From assembly GCA_903895475.1 (NCBI GenBank), contig CAITUF010000182.1, positions 1 to 13,350 on the forward strand: a DNA stretch of 13,350 bases, written 5' to 3'. The position numbers were made by a program, and so were the translations under genes. The DNA comes from an uncultured Opitutia bacterium (lineage in GTDB: Bacteria > Verrucomicrobiota > Verrucomicrobiia > Opitutales > UBA953). Under the pieces are notes generated by a model, which was not told the origin of the DNA, did no database searches, and saw nothing but the letters and a program-made list of their open reading frames with translations. Of this stretch, positions 6,343 through 13,350 are shown in pieces; the first letter of the stretch is position 1; every line of letters begins with the position of its first letter.

Positions 6343-6785
6343 ACGAAGTAACGCGTAAATGGCTCCTGAGCATTGGTGGCGCGATCCTGCTTATCGTCGT
6401 CTATGGCATCGCCCTCAAAGTCAGTGATTACGGAGGCCTGGATACAGCATCCTCTCGTCATGCCAACCTAGCGGCTGCCCGCCTCGATGGCGTGATTGAA
6501 CGCGGATGGGTTCCCGAACTCCTACCCACAGGCAGCAACGACATCTGGGAAACGCATGACCTAGATACGAACGTCGGCGGCGGTGGGTTCCAATTTCCCT
6601 CCAACGACCTAGAGGCCTTCAAAAAACAAGTTCGCCAATTGGCTGGCACCGTCGTGACCGAGTTGCCCGGGAATATGACCCGTATCAAGTATGTCGATCG
6701 AGGCAGCCGTATCGAACTCTTCCTAGCCCCCTCCCCCCAGAAGAACCTCATGACCGGGGTCTGGAGCATGAAGCCTGACCGCTAG
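6339..6785 (+). CDS. Small membrane-anchored protein of unknown function
   Basis: I place the start at ATG 6339, which overlaps the pectate lyase stop as ATGA, with GGAAG at 6322-6326 as a possible ribosome-binding site; this gives 148 residues. GTG 6321 is an alternative that adds six. Residues about 8-26 (WLLSIGGAILLIVVYGIAL) form one membrane segment, leaving about 120 residues outside the membrane. The soluble part contains RGWVPELLPTGSNDIWETHDLDTN, split here as RGWVPELLPTGS (about 54-65) and NDIWETHDLDTN (66-77), then GGGGFQFP. This wording recalls YbbD-type and related small membrane proteins, in which an Ile-Pro or Leu-Pro stretch leads into a His-Asn-Leu-Asp-Thr-Asn motif. The resemblance is weak and gives no reaction. 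Tight coupling to the lyase suggests co-expression, not necessarily a shared function. Confidence 0.7.
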   Translation: MNEVTRKWLLSIGGAILLIVVYGIALKVSDYGGLDTASSRHANLAAARLDGVIERGWVPELLPTGSNDIWETHDLDTNVGGGGFQFPSNDLEAFKKQVRQLAGTVVTELPGNMTRIKYVDRGSRIELFLAPSPQKNLMTGVWSMKPDR

Positions 6786-6851
6786 GCCCGACGGAACCTT
6801 CGGCTCGGCTTGCAGTCATCTAGGTTAATCCCCTTAGTGGGGCCTACCCCG

Positions 6852-9800
6852 ATGTCCCTGCGCCTGTCCACCTCCCTAGGCCTAGCCCTGACCGCCCTCG
6901 CGGTCAGTTCTCAGGCCGTCTGGGCGGCGGACGACGCTCAAGCGGAGAAGGCCGTCGCCTTGCTGGAAGCGCGTTGCTTCAAGTGCCATAGCCACTCCGC
7001 CGGCAAGAATAAGGGCGGCCTCGTGATGGATAGCCTCGCCGGCCTGACCACCGGCGGCGACGGCGGCGCCGCGCTACTCCCTGGTAATCCCCAGAAGAGT
7101 CTCTTCCTGCAGAATATCCTGTCGACCGACCCCGACACGATGATGCCGCCCAAGGGCGAGCGGCTGACCAAAGACGAGGTCGCGTTGCTGACCGCATGGG
7201 TGAAGGATGGCTCCGCCTGGCCCCAGAGCCGCACCAAGACACCCGTCGCTGGTCGCTACCTTCCAGGCACCATCGGCGAAAAAGAAAAAGCCTGGTGGGC
7301 CTACCAACCCGTCAAACGCCCGGCACTGCCCGCTGGCCCAGCCGCCAACCCCATCGACCGCTTCCTCGACGCCCGCCTCGCTCAGGAGGGGCTCACCGCT
7401 TCAGGTGAGGCCGACCGCGCCGTCCTCATTCGCCGCGCGAGCTTTGACGCCACCGGCCTGCCTCCCTCGCCCGAAGAGGTCACCGCCTTCGTCAAGAATA
7501 CGGACCCCCAAGCCTACGAGCAGCTGATCGACCGACTCCTGGCGTCCCCAGCCTACGGCCAGCGGATGGCCCGCGCCTGGCTCGACCTCGTCCGCTACGC
7601 CGATAGCGACGGCTTCCGCATCGACGATTTCCGTCCGACCGCCTGGCGCTACCGTGACTACGTCATCAAGGCCTATAACCAGAACAAGCCCTACGACCGC
7701 TTCATCCAGGAGCAACTGGCGGGCGACGAGCTTTTTCCCGGCGACCCCGACGCCCTCACGGCCCTCGGCTACCTCCGGCACTGGATTTACGAATACAACA
7801 ACCGGGATGTCCGCGGTCAGTGGGAGAATGTCCTGAACGACATCACGGATACGACCGGGGATGTCTTCCTCGGCGCCGGGATGCAGTGCGCCCGTTGCCA
7901 CGACCATAAGTTCGATCCCATCCTGCAGCGCGACTACTACGCACTCCGTAGCTTCTTCAATAATACCCTGCCCGTCGAAGATCGGATTGCTTGGACGGAG
8001 CAAGCCGCCGCGACTCATACCCAGCAGCTAGTGAAATGGGAGCAGGCCACACAGGCGATCCGCACCGAGATCGCCGTGTTAGAGAAAAAATACCGCGTGA
8101 CCGCGACCAAGAAGGCCACCGAGATATTCCCCGATGACGTTCAGGCGATGATTCAAAAGCCAGCGGCACAACGCACGCCCTACGAGCAACAGGTCGCATC
8201 CCTCGCCTGGCGCCAAGTCGATTATGAATACGGTCGCCTCAACCAATTCATCAAGGGAGCGGACAGCGTCAAGCACGCCGACCTAAAGCGCCAACTGGGC
8301 GAACACGATAAGCTCAAGCCGGCCGAGCCGCCGTTCGTGCTGTCGATTCGGGAAACGGGCGCCCAGGGCCTTGACGCCGTCATCCCCAAGAAGAACACCG
8401 TCGTCCCACCCGCCTTTCTCACCGTCCTCAGCGGCCAGTACCCGGCTGAGTCAGCCAAGATCACTCCCACCGCCGACGGCACCAGCACTGGCCGCCGTAC
8501 GGCGCTCGCCCGCTGGCTAACCGAGAAGTCGAACCCCTTCACCGCGCGTCTCGCGATGAATCGTCTCTGGCAACTTAATTTCCGCCGCGGGCTCACGCCC
8601 TACGCGAGCGACTTCGGGCGCTTGGGTGAACCGCCTTCGCACCCGGAGCTACTGGATTGGCTCGCCGCCGAATTCATGGACAAGGGCTGGGATCAGAAAG
8701 CCCTGCACCGACTGATTCTCACGAGCGCGGCCTATCGTCGGTCCTCCCTGCACTCCGCCCCCCAGGCAGGCCAGCTCAAGGACCCGCAGAACGCACTGCT
8801 CTGGCGCTTCCAACCGCAGCGACTGGAGTCAGAACAAATCCGCGATGCTATCTTCGCTGCCTGTGGCGACCTGAAGACCGACAAGCAAGGCGGGCCGAGC
8901 GTGGTCTACGGTGAGCCCACCCGTAGTATTTTTACGCGGATCATGCGTAACAACCGCGACCCCCTGGCCGACGTCTTCGATGCGCCCCAATGGTTTAATA
9001 GCACGTCCTCACGCGATGTGACCACGACGCCGATTCAATCGCTACTGCTGCTCAATAGCCCCTTTATGCTGAAACGCGGGGAAGCCCTCGCCGACCGCCT
9101 GACCAAGGAAGCCCCGGGCAACGAGGCCGCCCAGGTCCGCCGCCTGTATCAAGTGCTCTTCGCCCGTCTGCCTTCTGCCCAGGAAGCCACGCAGGCGACC
9201 AAGTTCCTCCAGGAGGTCAGGATACAGAAACCGACGGTGGCCGTGACCGCGGCCTTGGCTAATGATTTTCAACCGGAGAAAGTCCCCTTCCGTGACGGTC
9301 AAGGTGCCCACCTTGAGGCGAGTCATCGCAAGCCGTTCCTCGCACCAGGCGTGACCGCAGCCGACCTCACCCGTGGCTTCACCATGGAAGCCATTATCTT
9401 GCCACGCACCGTCAGTGATTCGGGTGCGGTGCGCGTCATCGCCGCGCAGGTCGGCAAGGGCAAGACCGATGGCTACTGGCAGTTAGGCGTCACCGGCCAG
9501 AAGTCACGTCGCGCCCCGCAAGTGCTCGTGCTCCAAGCCTTCGGCCCTCTGCTCGAAGACGCCTTTGGCGAAGCTGTCCACTTCTCCAACCTGCGGATCG
9601 AGATGAACAAGCCCTATTACGTCTCCGCCGCCGTGCGCTATGCGGACAAAAAAGGGCCCGGCGAAGTCCACTTCACCCTTAAGGACCTCGCCAATGACGA
9701 CGAGCCACTGCTCCATGACCGGGTGACCACGAGCCTGACCGGTGTGCGTACCGCCACTCAACCGATTCAACTCGGCGGCAAGGGTGCTGATAACGAGAGC

Positions 9801-10070
9801 TCGTTCCACGGCGTCATCGATGAACTGCGCCTCAGTGCCGGCGTCTTGAACGACCAGGCCCTGCTCTACACCAACGAAGACCAACGACCCGACACCCTCG
9901 GCTTCTGGCGCTTCGAGAATAAGAGCGGCACCCTCCGGGATTCTTCGGGCCAGGGCCGCGACCTCACCGTCACTTCCGTCGCAACGCCCAGTGCTAAGGG
10001 CGGCGCAACCCCGCTGGCGGCGCTCTGCCACGCGCTCCTTAACTCCTCTGAATTCCTCTACGTCGAATGA
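6852..10070 (+). CDS. Secreted cytochrome / DUF1549 / DUF1553 (PSD1) protein with LamG-like insertion
   Basis: From ATG 6852 the product is 1072 residues; upstream TTG 6810 would bury the signal peptide (MSLRLSTSLGLALTALAV, cleavage near AVWAA|D). The order is a planctomycete cytochrome C domain with heme motif CFKCH (42-46); DUF1549 (about 165-380) containing a second CARCH (346-350) followed by DHKFDP; a spacer of charged helices; and DUF1553/PSD1 from about 547 (GRRTALARWLTEKSNPFTAR). A LamG/concanavalin-like domain occupies about 800-1042 (FTMEAIILPRT, GYWQLGVTG, FHGVIDELRLS, GFWRFENKSGTLRDSSG). The last residues (LAALCHALLNSSEFLYVE) are the normal end of DUF1553. The LamG-like domain is therefore inserted inside PSD1. 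Such proteins are abundant in Planctomycetota and Verrucomicrobiota and are suspected, not proven, to act in polysaccharide breakdown with redox chemistry. The stop overlaps the DUF1501 start as ATGA, so the two are co-translated. Confidence 0.92.
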   Translation: MSLRLSTSLGLALTALAVSSQAVWAADDAQAEKAVALLEARCFKCHSHSAGKNKGGLVMDSLAGLTTGGDGGAALLPGNPQKSLFLQNILSTDPDTMMPPKGERLTKDEVALLTAWVKDGSAWPQSRTKTPVAGRYLPGTIGEKEKAWWAYQPVKRPALPAGPAANPIDRFLDARLAQEGLTASGEADRAVLIRRASFDATGLPPSPEEVTAFVKNTDPQAYEQLIDRLLASPAYGQRMARAWLDLVRYADSDGFRIDDFRPTAWRYRDYVIKAYNQNKPYDRFIQEQLAGDELFPGDPDALTALGYLRHWIYEYNNRDVRGQWENVLNDITDTTGDVFLGAGMQCARCHDHKFDPILQRDYYALRSFFNNTLPVEDRIAWTEQAAATHTQQLVKWEQATQAIRTEIAVLEKKYRVTATKKATEIFPDDVQAMIQKPAAQRTPYEQQVASLAWRQVDYEYGRLNQFIKGADSVKHADLKRQLGEHDKLKPAEPPFVLSIRETGAQGLDAVIPKKNTVVPPAFLTVLSGQYPAESAKITPTADGTSTGRRTALARWLTEKSNPFTARLAMNRLWQLNFRRGLTPYASDFGRLGEPPSHPELLDWLAAEFMDKGWDQKALHRLILTSAAYRRSSLHSAPQAGQLKDPQNALLWRFQPQRLESEQIRDAIFAACGDLKTDKQGGPSVVYGEPTRSIFTRIMRNNRDPLADVFDAPQWFNSTSSRDVTTTPIQSLLLLNSPFMLKRGEALADRLTKEAPGNEAAQVRRLYQVLFARLPSAQEATQATKFLQEVRIQKPTVAVTAALANDFQPEKVPFRDGQGAHLEASHRKPFLAPGVTAADLTRGFTMEAIILPRTVSDSGAVRVIAAQVGKGKTDGYWQLGVTGQKSRRAPQVLVLQAFGPLLEDAFGEAVHFSNLRIEMNKPYYVSAAVRYADKKGPGEVHFTLKDLANDDEPLLHDRVTTSLTGVRTATQPIQLGGKGADNESSFHGVIDELRLSAGVLNDQALLYTNEDQRPDTLGFWRFENKSGTLRDSSGQGRDLTVTSVATPSAKGGATPLAALCHALLNSSEFLYVE

Positions 10071-11497
10071 ACGACCCACGCTGCCATCGCGTTGAAACGA
10101 GCACCTCTCGACGCGACTTCCTTTTTAGTGCCGGCCTTGGCCTCGGCGCCATGGCCTTCAGCGATCTGCTGGCCAAAGAGATCGTCGTGCCCGCCGCTGG
10201 TACGCCCCTGCAGCCAGGGGTCGGCCAGATTAAGCCCCGCGCCAAGCGCGTCATCTTCCTCTTTATGGAAGGCGGTCCTTCCCAGATGGACCTCTACGAC
10301 CCGAAGCCGCTACTCAATAAGCTCTCGGGACAGCGCCTGCCAGAAAGCTTTGGTTCAGTCATCACGGCGATGGGTGAATCCAAGTCTCCGCTTCTAGCCT
10401 CCAAGCGTGCGTGGAAGCAGCATGGCCAATCTGGCCAGTGGTTCTCCGACTGGATTCCGCATATCGCCTCCTGCTCCGACGACCTCGCCGTTATCCGTTC
10501 GTGCAAGGCCGACGGTATTAATCACTCGGCGGGCGTCTGCCAGATGAATACTGGCTCAATCCTCGCGGGTAAGCCCTCGCTGGGCTCGTGGATTAACTAC
10601 GGCATCGGCTCGGAGAATAGCAATCTACCGGCGTTCATCGTTATGCAGGACAACCAGAGCTCGGTCATCAACGGACCACGGAACTGGGGTGCGGGTTTCA
10701 TGCCCGCGGGCTACCAAGGCGTCCGCATCACGGGCGGCTCCGAGCCGATCCCGAACCTCAATACCCCGGAAGCCGTCAGCGCCGACCTGCAGAAATCAAA
10801 GCTCCAGTTAATCCATAGCGTTAATAAGGACTTCGCCGCCCGCTACCCGGACCGCTCTGAACTCGGTGCCCGCCTGGCGAGCTACGAGCTAGCCGCGCGC
10901 ATGCAGGCCGAGGCCCCCGGCGTGGTCGATCTCACCGGCGAGACGGAAGCCACTCGCAAGCTCTACGGCCTCGATGACAAGACGACCGAAGGTATGGGCC
11001 GCCTCTGCCTGCTCTCTCGACGCATGGTGGAACAAGGCGTGCGCTTCGTCCAAATCTACCACGGCGCTGGCTCCAAGTGGGACGCCCACGCCAAGATTGA
11101 ATCTAACCACGCTGGCCTCTGCGCCTCGATGGATAAACCTGTCGCGGGCCTACTCAAGGACCTCAAATCCCGCGGGTTGCTCGAAGACACCCTCGTCGTC
11201 TGGGGCGGTGAATTCGGCCGTACCCCGATGTCCGAGAAAGGCGATGGCCGCGACCACAACCCCACGGGCTTTACGATGTGGATGGCCGGCGGAGGCGTCA
11301 AAGGTGGCCAGACCATCGGCAGCACCGACGACCTCGGCCTGCGCGCGGTCGACACGCCCCTGCATGTGCACGACCTGCATGCGACCATCCTTTGGTTGCT
11401 CGGCATCGATAACATGGGCCTCACCTATCGTTACAAAGGCCGTCCGGAACGCCCGACCCAAAACGAGGGCGAGCCGTATAAGAAGATTGTTGGGTAA
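10067..11497 (+). CDS. DUF1501 protein, Tat-exported
   Basis: The product is 476 residues. The N-terminus has a twin-arginine signal (TSRRDFLFSAGLGLGAMAF, Arg15-Arg16), predicting folded export, possibly with a bound cofactor or metal. The body is a DUF1501 domain, related to the alkaline phosphatase/sulfatase superfamily. It opens with VIFLFMEGGPSQMDLYDPKP (about 64-83) and ends with the metal-site-like block WGGEFGRTPM and GRDHNPTGFTMWMAGGGV. His- and Asp-rich positions (GINHSAGVCQMNTG, HVHDLHATILWLLG) fit a metal-dependent active site, though no reaction is established for the family. It follows the PSD1 protein with a four-base ATGA overlap, the usual partner arrangement in these phyla. 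It may act on sulfated or phosphorylated sugars (inference). Length and motifs look intact. Confidence 0.92.
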   Translation: MNDPRCHRVETSTSRRDFLFSAGLGLGAMAFSDLLAKEIVVPAAGTPLQPGVGQIKPRAKRVIFLFMEGGPSQMDLYDPKPLLNKLSGQRLPESFGSVITAMGESKSPLLASKRAWKQHGQSGQWFSDWIPHIASCSDDLAVIRSCKADGINHSAGVCQMNTGSILAGKPSLGSWINYGIGSENSNLPAFIVMQDNQSSVINGPRNWGAGFMPAGYQGVRITGGSEPIPNLNTPEAVSADLQKSKLQLIHSVNKDFAARYPDRSELGARLASYELAARMQAEAPGVVDLTGETEATRKLYGLDDKTTEGMGRLCLLSRRMVEQGVRFVQIYHGAGSKWDAHAKIESNHAGLCASMDKPVAGLLKDLKSRGLLEDTLVVWGGEFGRTPMSEKGDGRDHNPTGFTMWMAGGGVKGGQTIGSTDDLGLRAVDTPLHVHDLHATILWLLGIDNMGLTYRYKGRPERPTQNEGEPYKKIVG

Positions 11498-11532
11498 GAA
11501 GAAGCGAGGGGACAAGGGGCCGACTAGATACA

Positions 11533-11564
11533 GTGCAAAGGTGCAAAAGTGTAAAGGTGCACAG
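11533..11564 (+). repeat. Octamer tandem array, GTGCAAAG type
   Basis: Four contiguous eight-base units: GTGCAAAG, GTGCAAAA, GTGTAAAG, GTGCACAG, followed by a degenerate GTGAAGAA. The period is strictly eight bases. It is too short and spacer-free for a CRISPR array. Confidence 0.8.
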
Positions 11565-11635
11565 GTGAAGAAGCGAGGCGACTGCCATCCATCTTTCCGG
11601 TTCCCCTTTTGCCTCCCTTTGCAGCACCTTACCTC

Positions 11636-11676
11636 GGGTCGGGACAGTGCCACGTGCTGTGACGCGGTCCCGACCC
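11636..11676. terminator. Perfect 10-bp palindrome with 21-base loop, possible bidirectional terminator or REP-like element
   Basis: GGGTCGGGAC (11636-11645) pairs exactly with GTCCCGACCC (11667-11676). The loop contains the palindrome CACGTG. The element lies just past the end of the minus-strand DUF4139 gene and 138 bases after the DUF1501 stop. No T-run follows on either strand, so a classical Rho-independent terminator is not supported; a dispersed REP-type palindrome is an alternative. Confidence 0.55.
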
Positions 11677-11682
11677 TACCCG

Positions 11683-13077
11683 TTACCAGGTATAGCGGAT
11701 GGTATACGTCACGACCTTCTCTTCGTCCGGCTTGAGCGGGACGCGGAATTCGAGGGTCGTGGCGTCTTTCTTCTCATGCGGTTGGCTCTGGGCAGTCAGC
11801 GTCCAGTTGCCGCCTCGGGTCGCATGCTCGAGCACGCGAATCTCGACGGGCTCCTTCTTGTGATTGCGTAACTTGATCTCGAAAGTCTGGGTGGCGACGC
11901 GATTGGCACCGTCTTCGGACGAGTTGGTCATGCGACGCTCGCCGACGAGGTCGAAGCTATTACCAGTGAGCACGCGAATGATCTCGTCCTTCGGGGTGTG
12001 GTCGATTCGGTTCTCGCCCACGAACTCGAGCTGACGGTCGGCGTCCTGAGAATAAAACCGCACCTTACCCTTCGGGAGGGCGATGCCGAGTTTGTTGGCC
12101 TCAGAGTTCTTGAACTCACGATAGACCTGCACCTTGCCGGGCGCGGAGACGCCACGACGATTATACTGCTGGGCGCCTTCAAAGACATAGACCCTCTCGG
12201 CCTTCACGCCCGTGGCCCGCACGAACTCAACCTGCTTGATCTCCTTGTCGCGCAGGGTCGCCGGATTACCCAGCGTATAGAGGTGAAATTCGTCGAAGGA
12301 CTTCTCAGTGACAACCTTGGAGGCGCTTCTGGCCATACCATCCGCCATCATCATAGGTCCCCCCTCCGGGTATTCCGGCTGCGCGCGGTTCACATCGCCA
12401 GCCATGAGCTTGATCTTAGCTTCATTGAAGGTCATCCCGCTCTGATTATTCATCGTGACCCAGCCGACGACGTCCACGATGTCACTCTTCTCGGTGGCAA
12501 CGAGGTTGTAGCTAGCCTCCCAAGTGAAACCACGGCTGAGATAGGCGACCTCGGCAGCAATCTTGCTGGAAGACGCGGAGTTGAGCTTCCAGTTTAGCGT
12601 GGGCTTAAGGACGTTGTCATTGCCGAGCGAAGGGAAGATTGGTTCTCCGGGCAGCGAGAACTGCAACTTGCCGTCAACCTCGATGATGGGCTCAACGAAG
12701 TTGCCGCCGGGGACGAAACCACTGCGCACGACCTTACCCATGACGACGCGATCGGGCTTATTGACTTCGCGGCGATTGAACTCGAGGGTCTTGCCTTCGA
12801 AGAGCGACAGCAACATCGCCTGCGTGACGGGATCGTTGCGGTAAGACTGCTCGAGGATCTGAAACTCCGCCTTGCCCGCGATGTCGCGCAGGATGACGGA
12901 GTCGGCTTCGACCTGCGCGGTGGCGCCAGCGAAGGAGACCTGGTTGACGCCAGACTTGAGATCAATCGGCAGCGTCTCACGCACCACGGCGTAACCGCCG
13001 TTGTAGATCGTGAGTGCCGGATCGGCGGCGAAGGAGACGGCAGCAGCGGCCAGCAGGAGGAGGGTGGGGAGTTTCAT
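11683..13077 (-). CDS. Secreted DUF4139-family protein
   Basis: I place the start at ATG 13077, giving 464 residues with an obvious Sec signal (MKLPTLLLLAAAAVSFAA|D); the frame is open to 13191, but that start puts 38 non-signal residues ahead. The N-terminal part (about 20-110: ALTIYNGGYAVVRETLPIDL, then GATAQVEADSVILRD) is a beta-rich domain like the one that precedes DUF4139. The rest is the DUF4139 core, with WKLNSASS, AYLSRGFTWEASYNLV, the block VVGWVTMNNQSGMTF and KIKLMAGDVNRAQ, ending in KVVTYTIRYTW. A Gly/Met-rich linker (EGGPMMMADGMARSAS, about 250) sits mid-core. The reaction is unknown; the family is beta-rich and usually extracytoplasmic when it carries a signal. No Shine-Dalgarno precedes the ATG. 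Its 5' leader carries two hairpins (13098-13119, 13139-13166). It is divergent from the xylose-isomerase-like gene. Confidence 0.85.
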   Translation of the reverse strand: MKLPTLLLLAAAAVSFAADPALTIYNGGYAVVRETLPIDLKSGVNQVSFAGATAQVEADSVILRDIAGKAEFQILEQSYRNDPVTQAMLLSLFEGKTLEFNRREVNKPDRVVMGKVVRSGFVPGGNFVEPIIEVDGKLQFSLPGEPIFPSLGNDNVLKPTLNWKLNSASSSKIAAEVAYLSRGFTWEASYNLVATEKSDIVDVVGWVTMNNQSGMTFNEAKIKLMAGDVNRAQPEYPEGGPMMMADGMARSASKVVTEKSFDEFHLYTLGNPATLRDKEIKQVEFVRATGVKAERVYVFEGAQQYNRRGVSAPGKVQVYREFKNSEANKLGIALPKGKVRFYSQDADRQLEFVGENRIDHTPKDEIIRVLTGNSFDLVGERRMTNSSEDGANRVATQTFEIKLRNHKKEPVEIRVLEHATRGGNWTLTAQSQPHEKKDATTLEFRVPLKPDEEKVVTYTIRYTW

Positions 13078-13097
13078 GGGGTTAGGGAAATTCTGGG

Positions 13098-13119
13098 TAT
13101 CGGAGGGACTTTTCCGATA
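13098..13119 (-). promoter_or_regulatory. Inverted repeat in the DUF4139 gene leader
   Basis: TATCGGA (13098-13104) and TCCGATA (13113-13119) form a perfect seven-base-pair stem with an eight-base loop, about 20 bases before the ATG at 13077. It could be a leader hairpin or an operator. Nearby TTATTAT on the minus strand (about 13118-13124) could be a -10 box, without a convincing -35. Confidence 0.4.
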
Positions 13120-13138
13120 ATAATTAAGCGAAGCTAGT

Positions 13139-13166
13139 GCCGATATCCGTCTAAAAGGACATCGGC
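13139..13166. promoter_or_regulatory. Second inverted repeat in the divergent intergenic region
   Basis: GCCGATATCC (13139-13148) and GGACATCGGC (13157-13166) pair over ten positions with one mismatch, which becomes a G-U pair in minus-strand RNA, around an eight-base loop. It shares the CCGAT core and loop length with the hairpin at 13098-13119. Its place between divergent genes suits an operator. Confidence 0.4.
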
Positions 13167-13242
13167 CAGAAGCCGTAGGGCCGTAACTCACCCCTTTCCC
13201 CCTTGAACATTACCCCCGCTTTCGTGTCCTCAAGGCCACCCC

Positions 13243-13350
13243 ATGACCACCCCCGTCACGTATCGATTCTCTTTCGGCCCCTGGAACATCAGCGAGGGCG
13301 GCGACCCCTTCGGCGGCGAAGTCCGCAAGGTCTTCCCCCACGAGGAGAAA
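13243..13350 (+). CDS. Xylose-isomerase-like TIM-barrel protein, N-terminal part (runs off window)
   Basis: ATG 13243 opens a frame that stays open to the last base (36 codons: MTTPVTYRFSFGPWNISEG, then GDPFGGEVRKVFPHEEK). The FSFGPWN...DPFG-x-x-VR pattern matches the start of actinobacterial-type xylose isomerases (F-T-FGLW...DPFGDATR) and related sugar-isomerase TIM barrels. If so, it would interconvert an aldose and a ketose in the cytoplasm, with two divalent metals bound by residues further on that are not visible. No signal peptide is present. No clear Shine-Dalgarno precedes it. It is divergent from the DUF4139 gene across a 165-base gap with two hairpins. Only the N-terminus is seen, so the exact sugar is unknown, and a non-xylose member of the superfamily is possible. 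Confidence 0.6.
   Translation, partial: MTTPVTYRFSFGPWNISEGGDPFGGEVRKVFPHEEK

Larger units (their letters stand above)
11498..11682. repeat. Repeat- and palindrome-rich gap between convergent genes
   Basis: The gap holds a 12-base direct repeat (GAAGAAGCGAGG at 11498-11509 and 11567-11578) and an octamer array, GTGCAAAG and variants, at 11533-11564 (four units, fifth degenerate). It also holds an inverted, imperfect copy of the array at 11606-11630: CTTTTGC, then CTTTGCA, then CACCTT. A perfect 10-base palindrome lies at 11636-11676. No coding region with a plausible start was found in it. It separates two genes that converge, so it may terminate both transcripts. Confidence 0.75.

Noticed and set aside
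6810..6851. TTG 6810 as start of the PSD1 protein
   Set aside because: It would hide the signal peptide that begins at ATG 6852.
7401..8018. 205-codon minus-strand frame in the DUF1549 region
   Set aside because: GC-driven antisense frame; the plus strand encodes recognised domains throughout.
9504..10079. 191-codon minus-strand frame in the LamG-like region
   Set aside because: Antisense to recognised coding sequence, no motif, no start signal.
11533..11572. CRISPR array
   Set aside because: Eight-base contiguous units without spacers; no cas genes.
11150..11653. 167-codon minus-strand frame over the DUF1501 3' end and the gap
   Set aside because: Its HFCTF-type repeats are just the translation of the octamer array; antisense to DUF1501.
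13078..13191. N-terminal extension of the DUF4139 protein to 13191
   Set aside because: The extension crosses both hairpins and precedes a perfect signal peptide at 13077, so it is probably untranslated.

Overview
The window looks like a chromosomal piece from the Planctomycetota-Verrucomicrobiota superphylum, most likely a GC-rich Verrucomicrobiota (Opitutae-like) bacterium. The main evidence is a cytochrome/DUF1549/DUF1553 (PSD1) protein next to a Tat-exported DUF1501 protein, a pairing typical of these phyla. Secreted polysaccharide-active proteins, weak or absent Shine-Dalgarno sequences and several ATGA stop-start overlaps fit this. The phylum call is inference; no rRNA or taxonomic marker is present.

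Layout. (1) 1-2022: the 3' end of a LuxR-family regulator gene, then a secreted right-handed beta-helix protein with a C-terminal discoidin-like domain (175-1824), then a second, 5'-truncated copy of the same LuxR 3' end (about 1828-2022). The beta-helix gene is bracketed by a near-identical direct repeat, so it looks like an inserted passenger. (2) 2054-2797: a secreted HEXXH metallopeptidase-like protein. (3) 5272-2804, minus strand: a compact operon of maf (nucleotide pyrophosphatase), a TonB/TolA-like protein and an RluA-type pseudouridine synthase. (4) 5308-6785: a secreted family PL10 pectate lyase, coupled by an ATGA overlap to a small membrane-anchored protein of unknown function. (5) 6852-11497: a large secreted cytochrome/PSD1 protein with a LamG-like domain inserted in its C-terminal module, coupled by ATGA to a DUF1501 protein. 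(6) 11498-11682: a repeat- and palindrome-rich gap between convergent genes. (7) 13077-11683, minus strand: a secreted DUF4139 protein, divergent from the start of a xylose-isomerase-like TIM-barrel gene that runs off the window at 13350.

How the genes may work together. The pectate lyase is the one confident enzyme for extracellular polysaccharide. The beta-helix protein, the PSD1/DUF1501 pair and the sugar-isomerase-like gene would fit a plant- or algal-polysaccharide lifestyle, but no SusCD-like pair, dedicated sugar transporter or clear glycoside hydrolase is visible. A dedicated pectin locus is therefore a hypothesis. The maf/TonB-like/rluA operon is housekeeping in character. No complete mobile element, CRISPR array, tRNA or rRNA was seen. 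The most unusual features are the LuxR 3'-end duplication around the beta-helix gene, the 14-codon leader reading frame in front of that gene, the LamG insertion in the PSD1 protein, and the palindromic gaps at 11498-11682 and 13078-13242.
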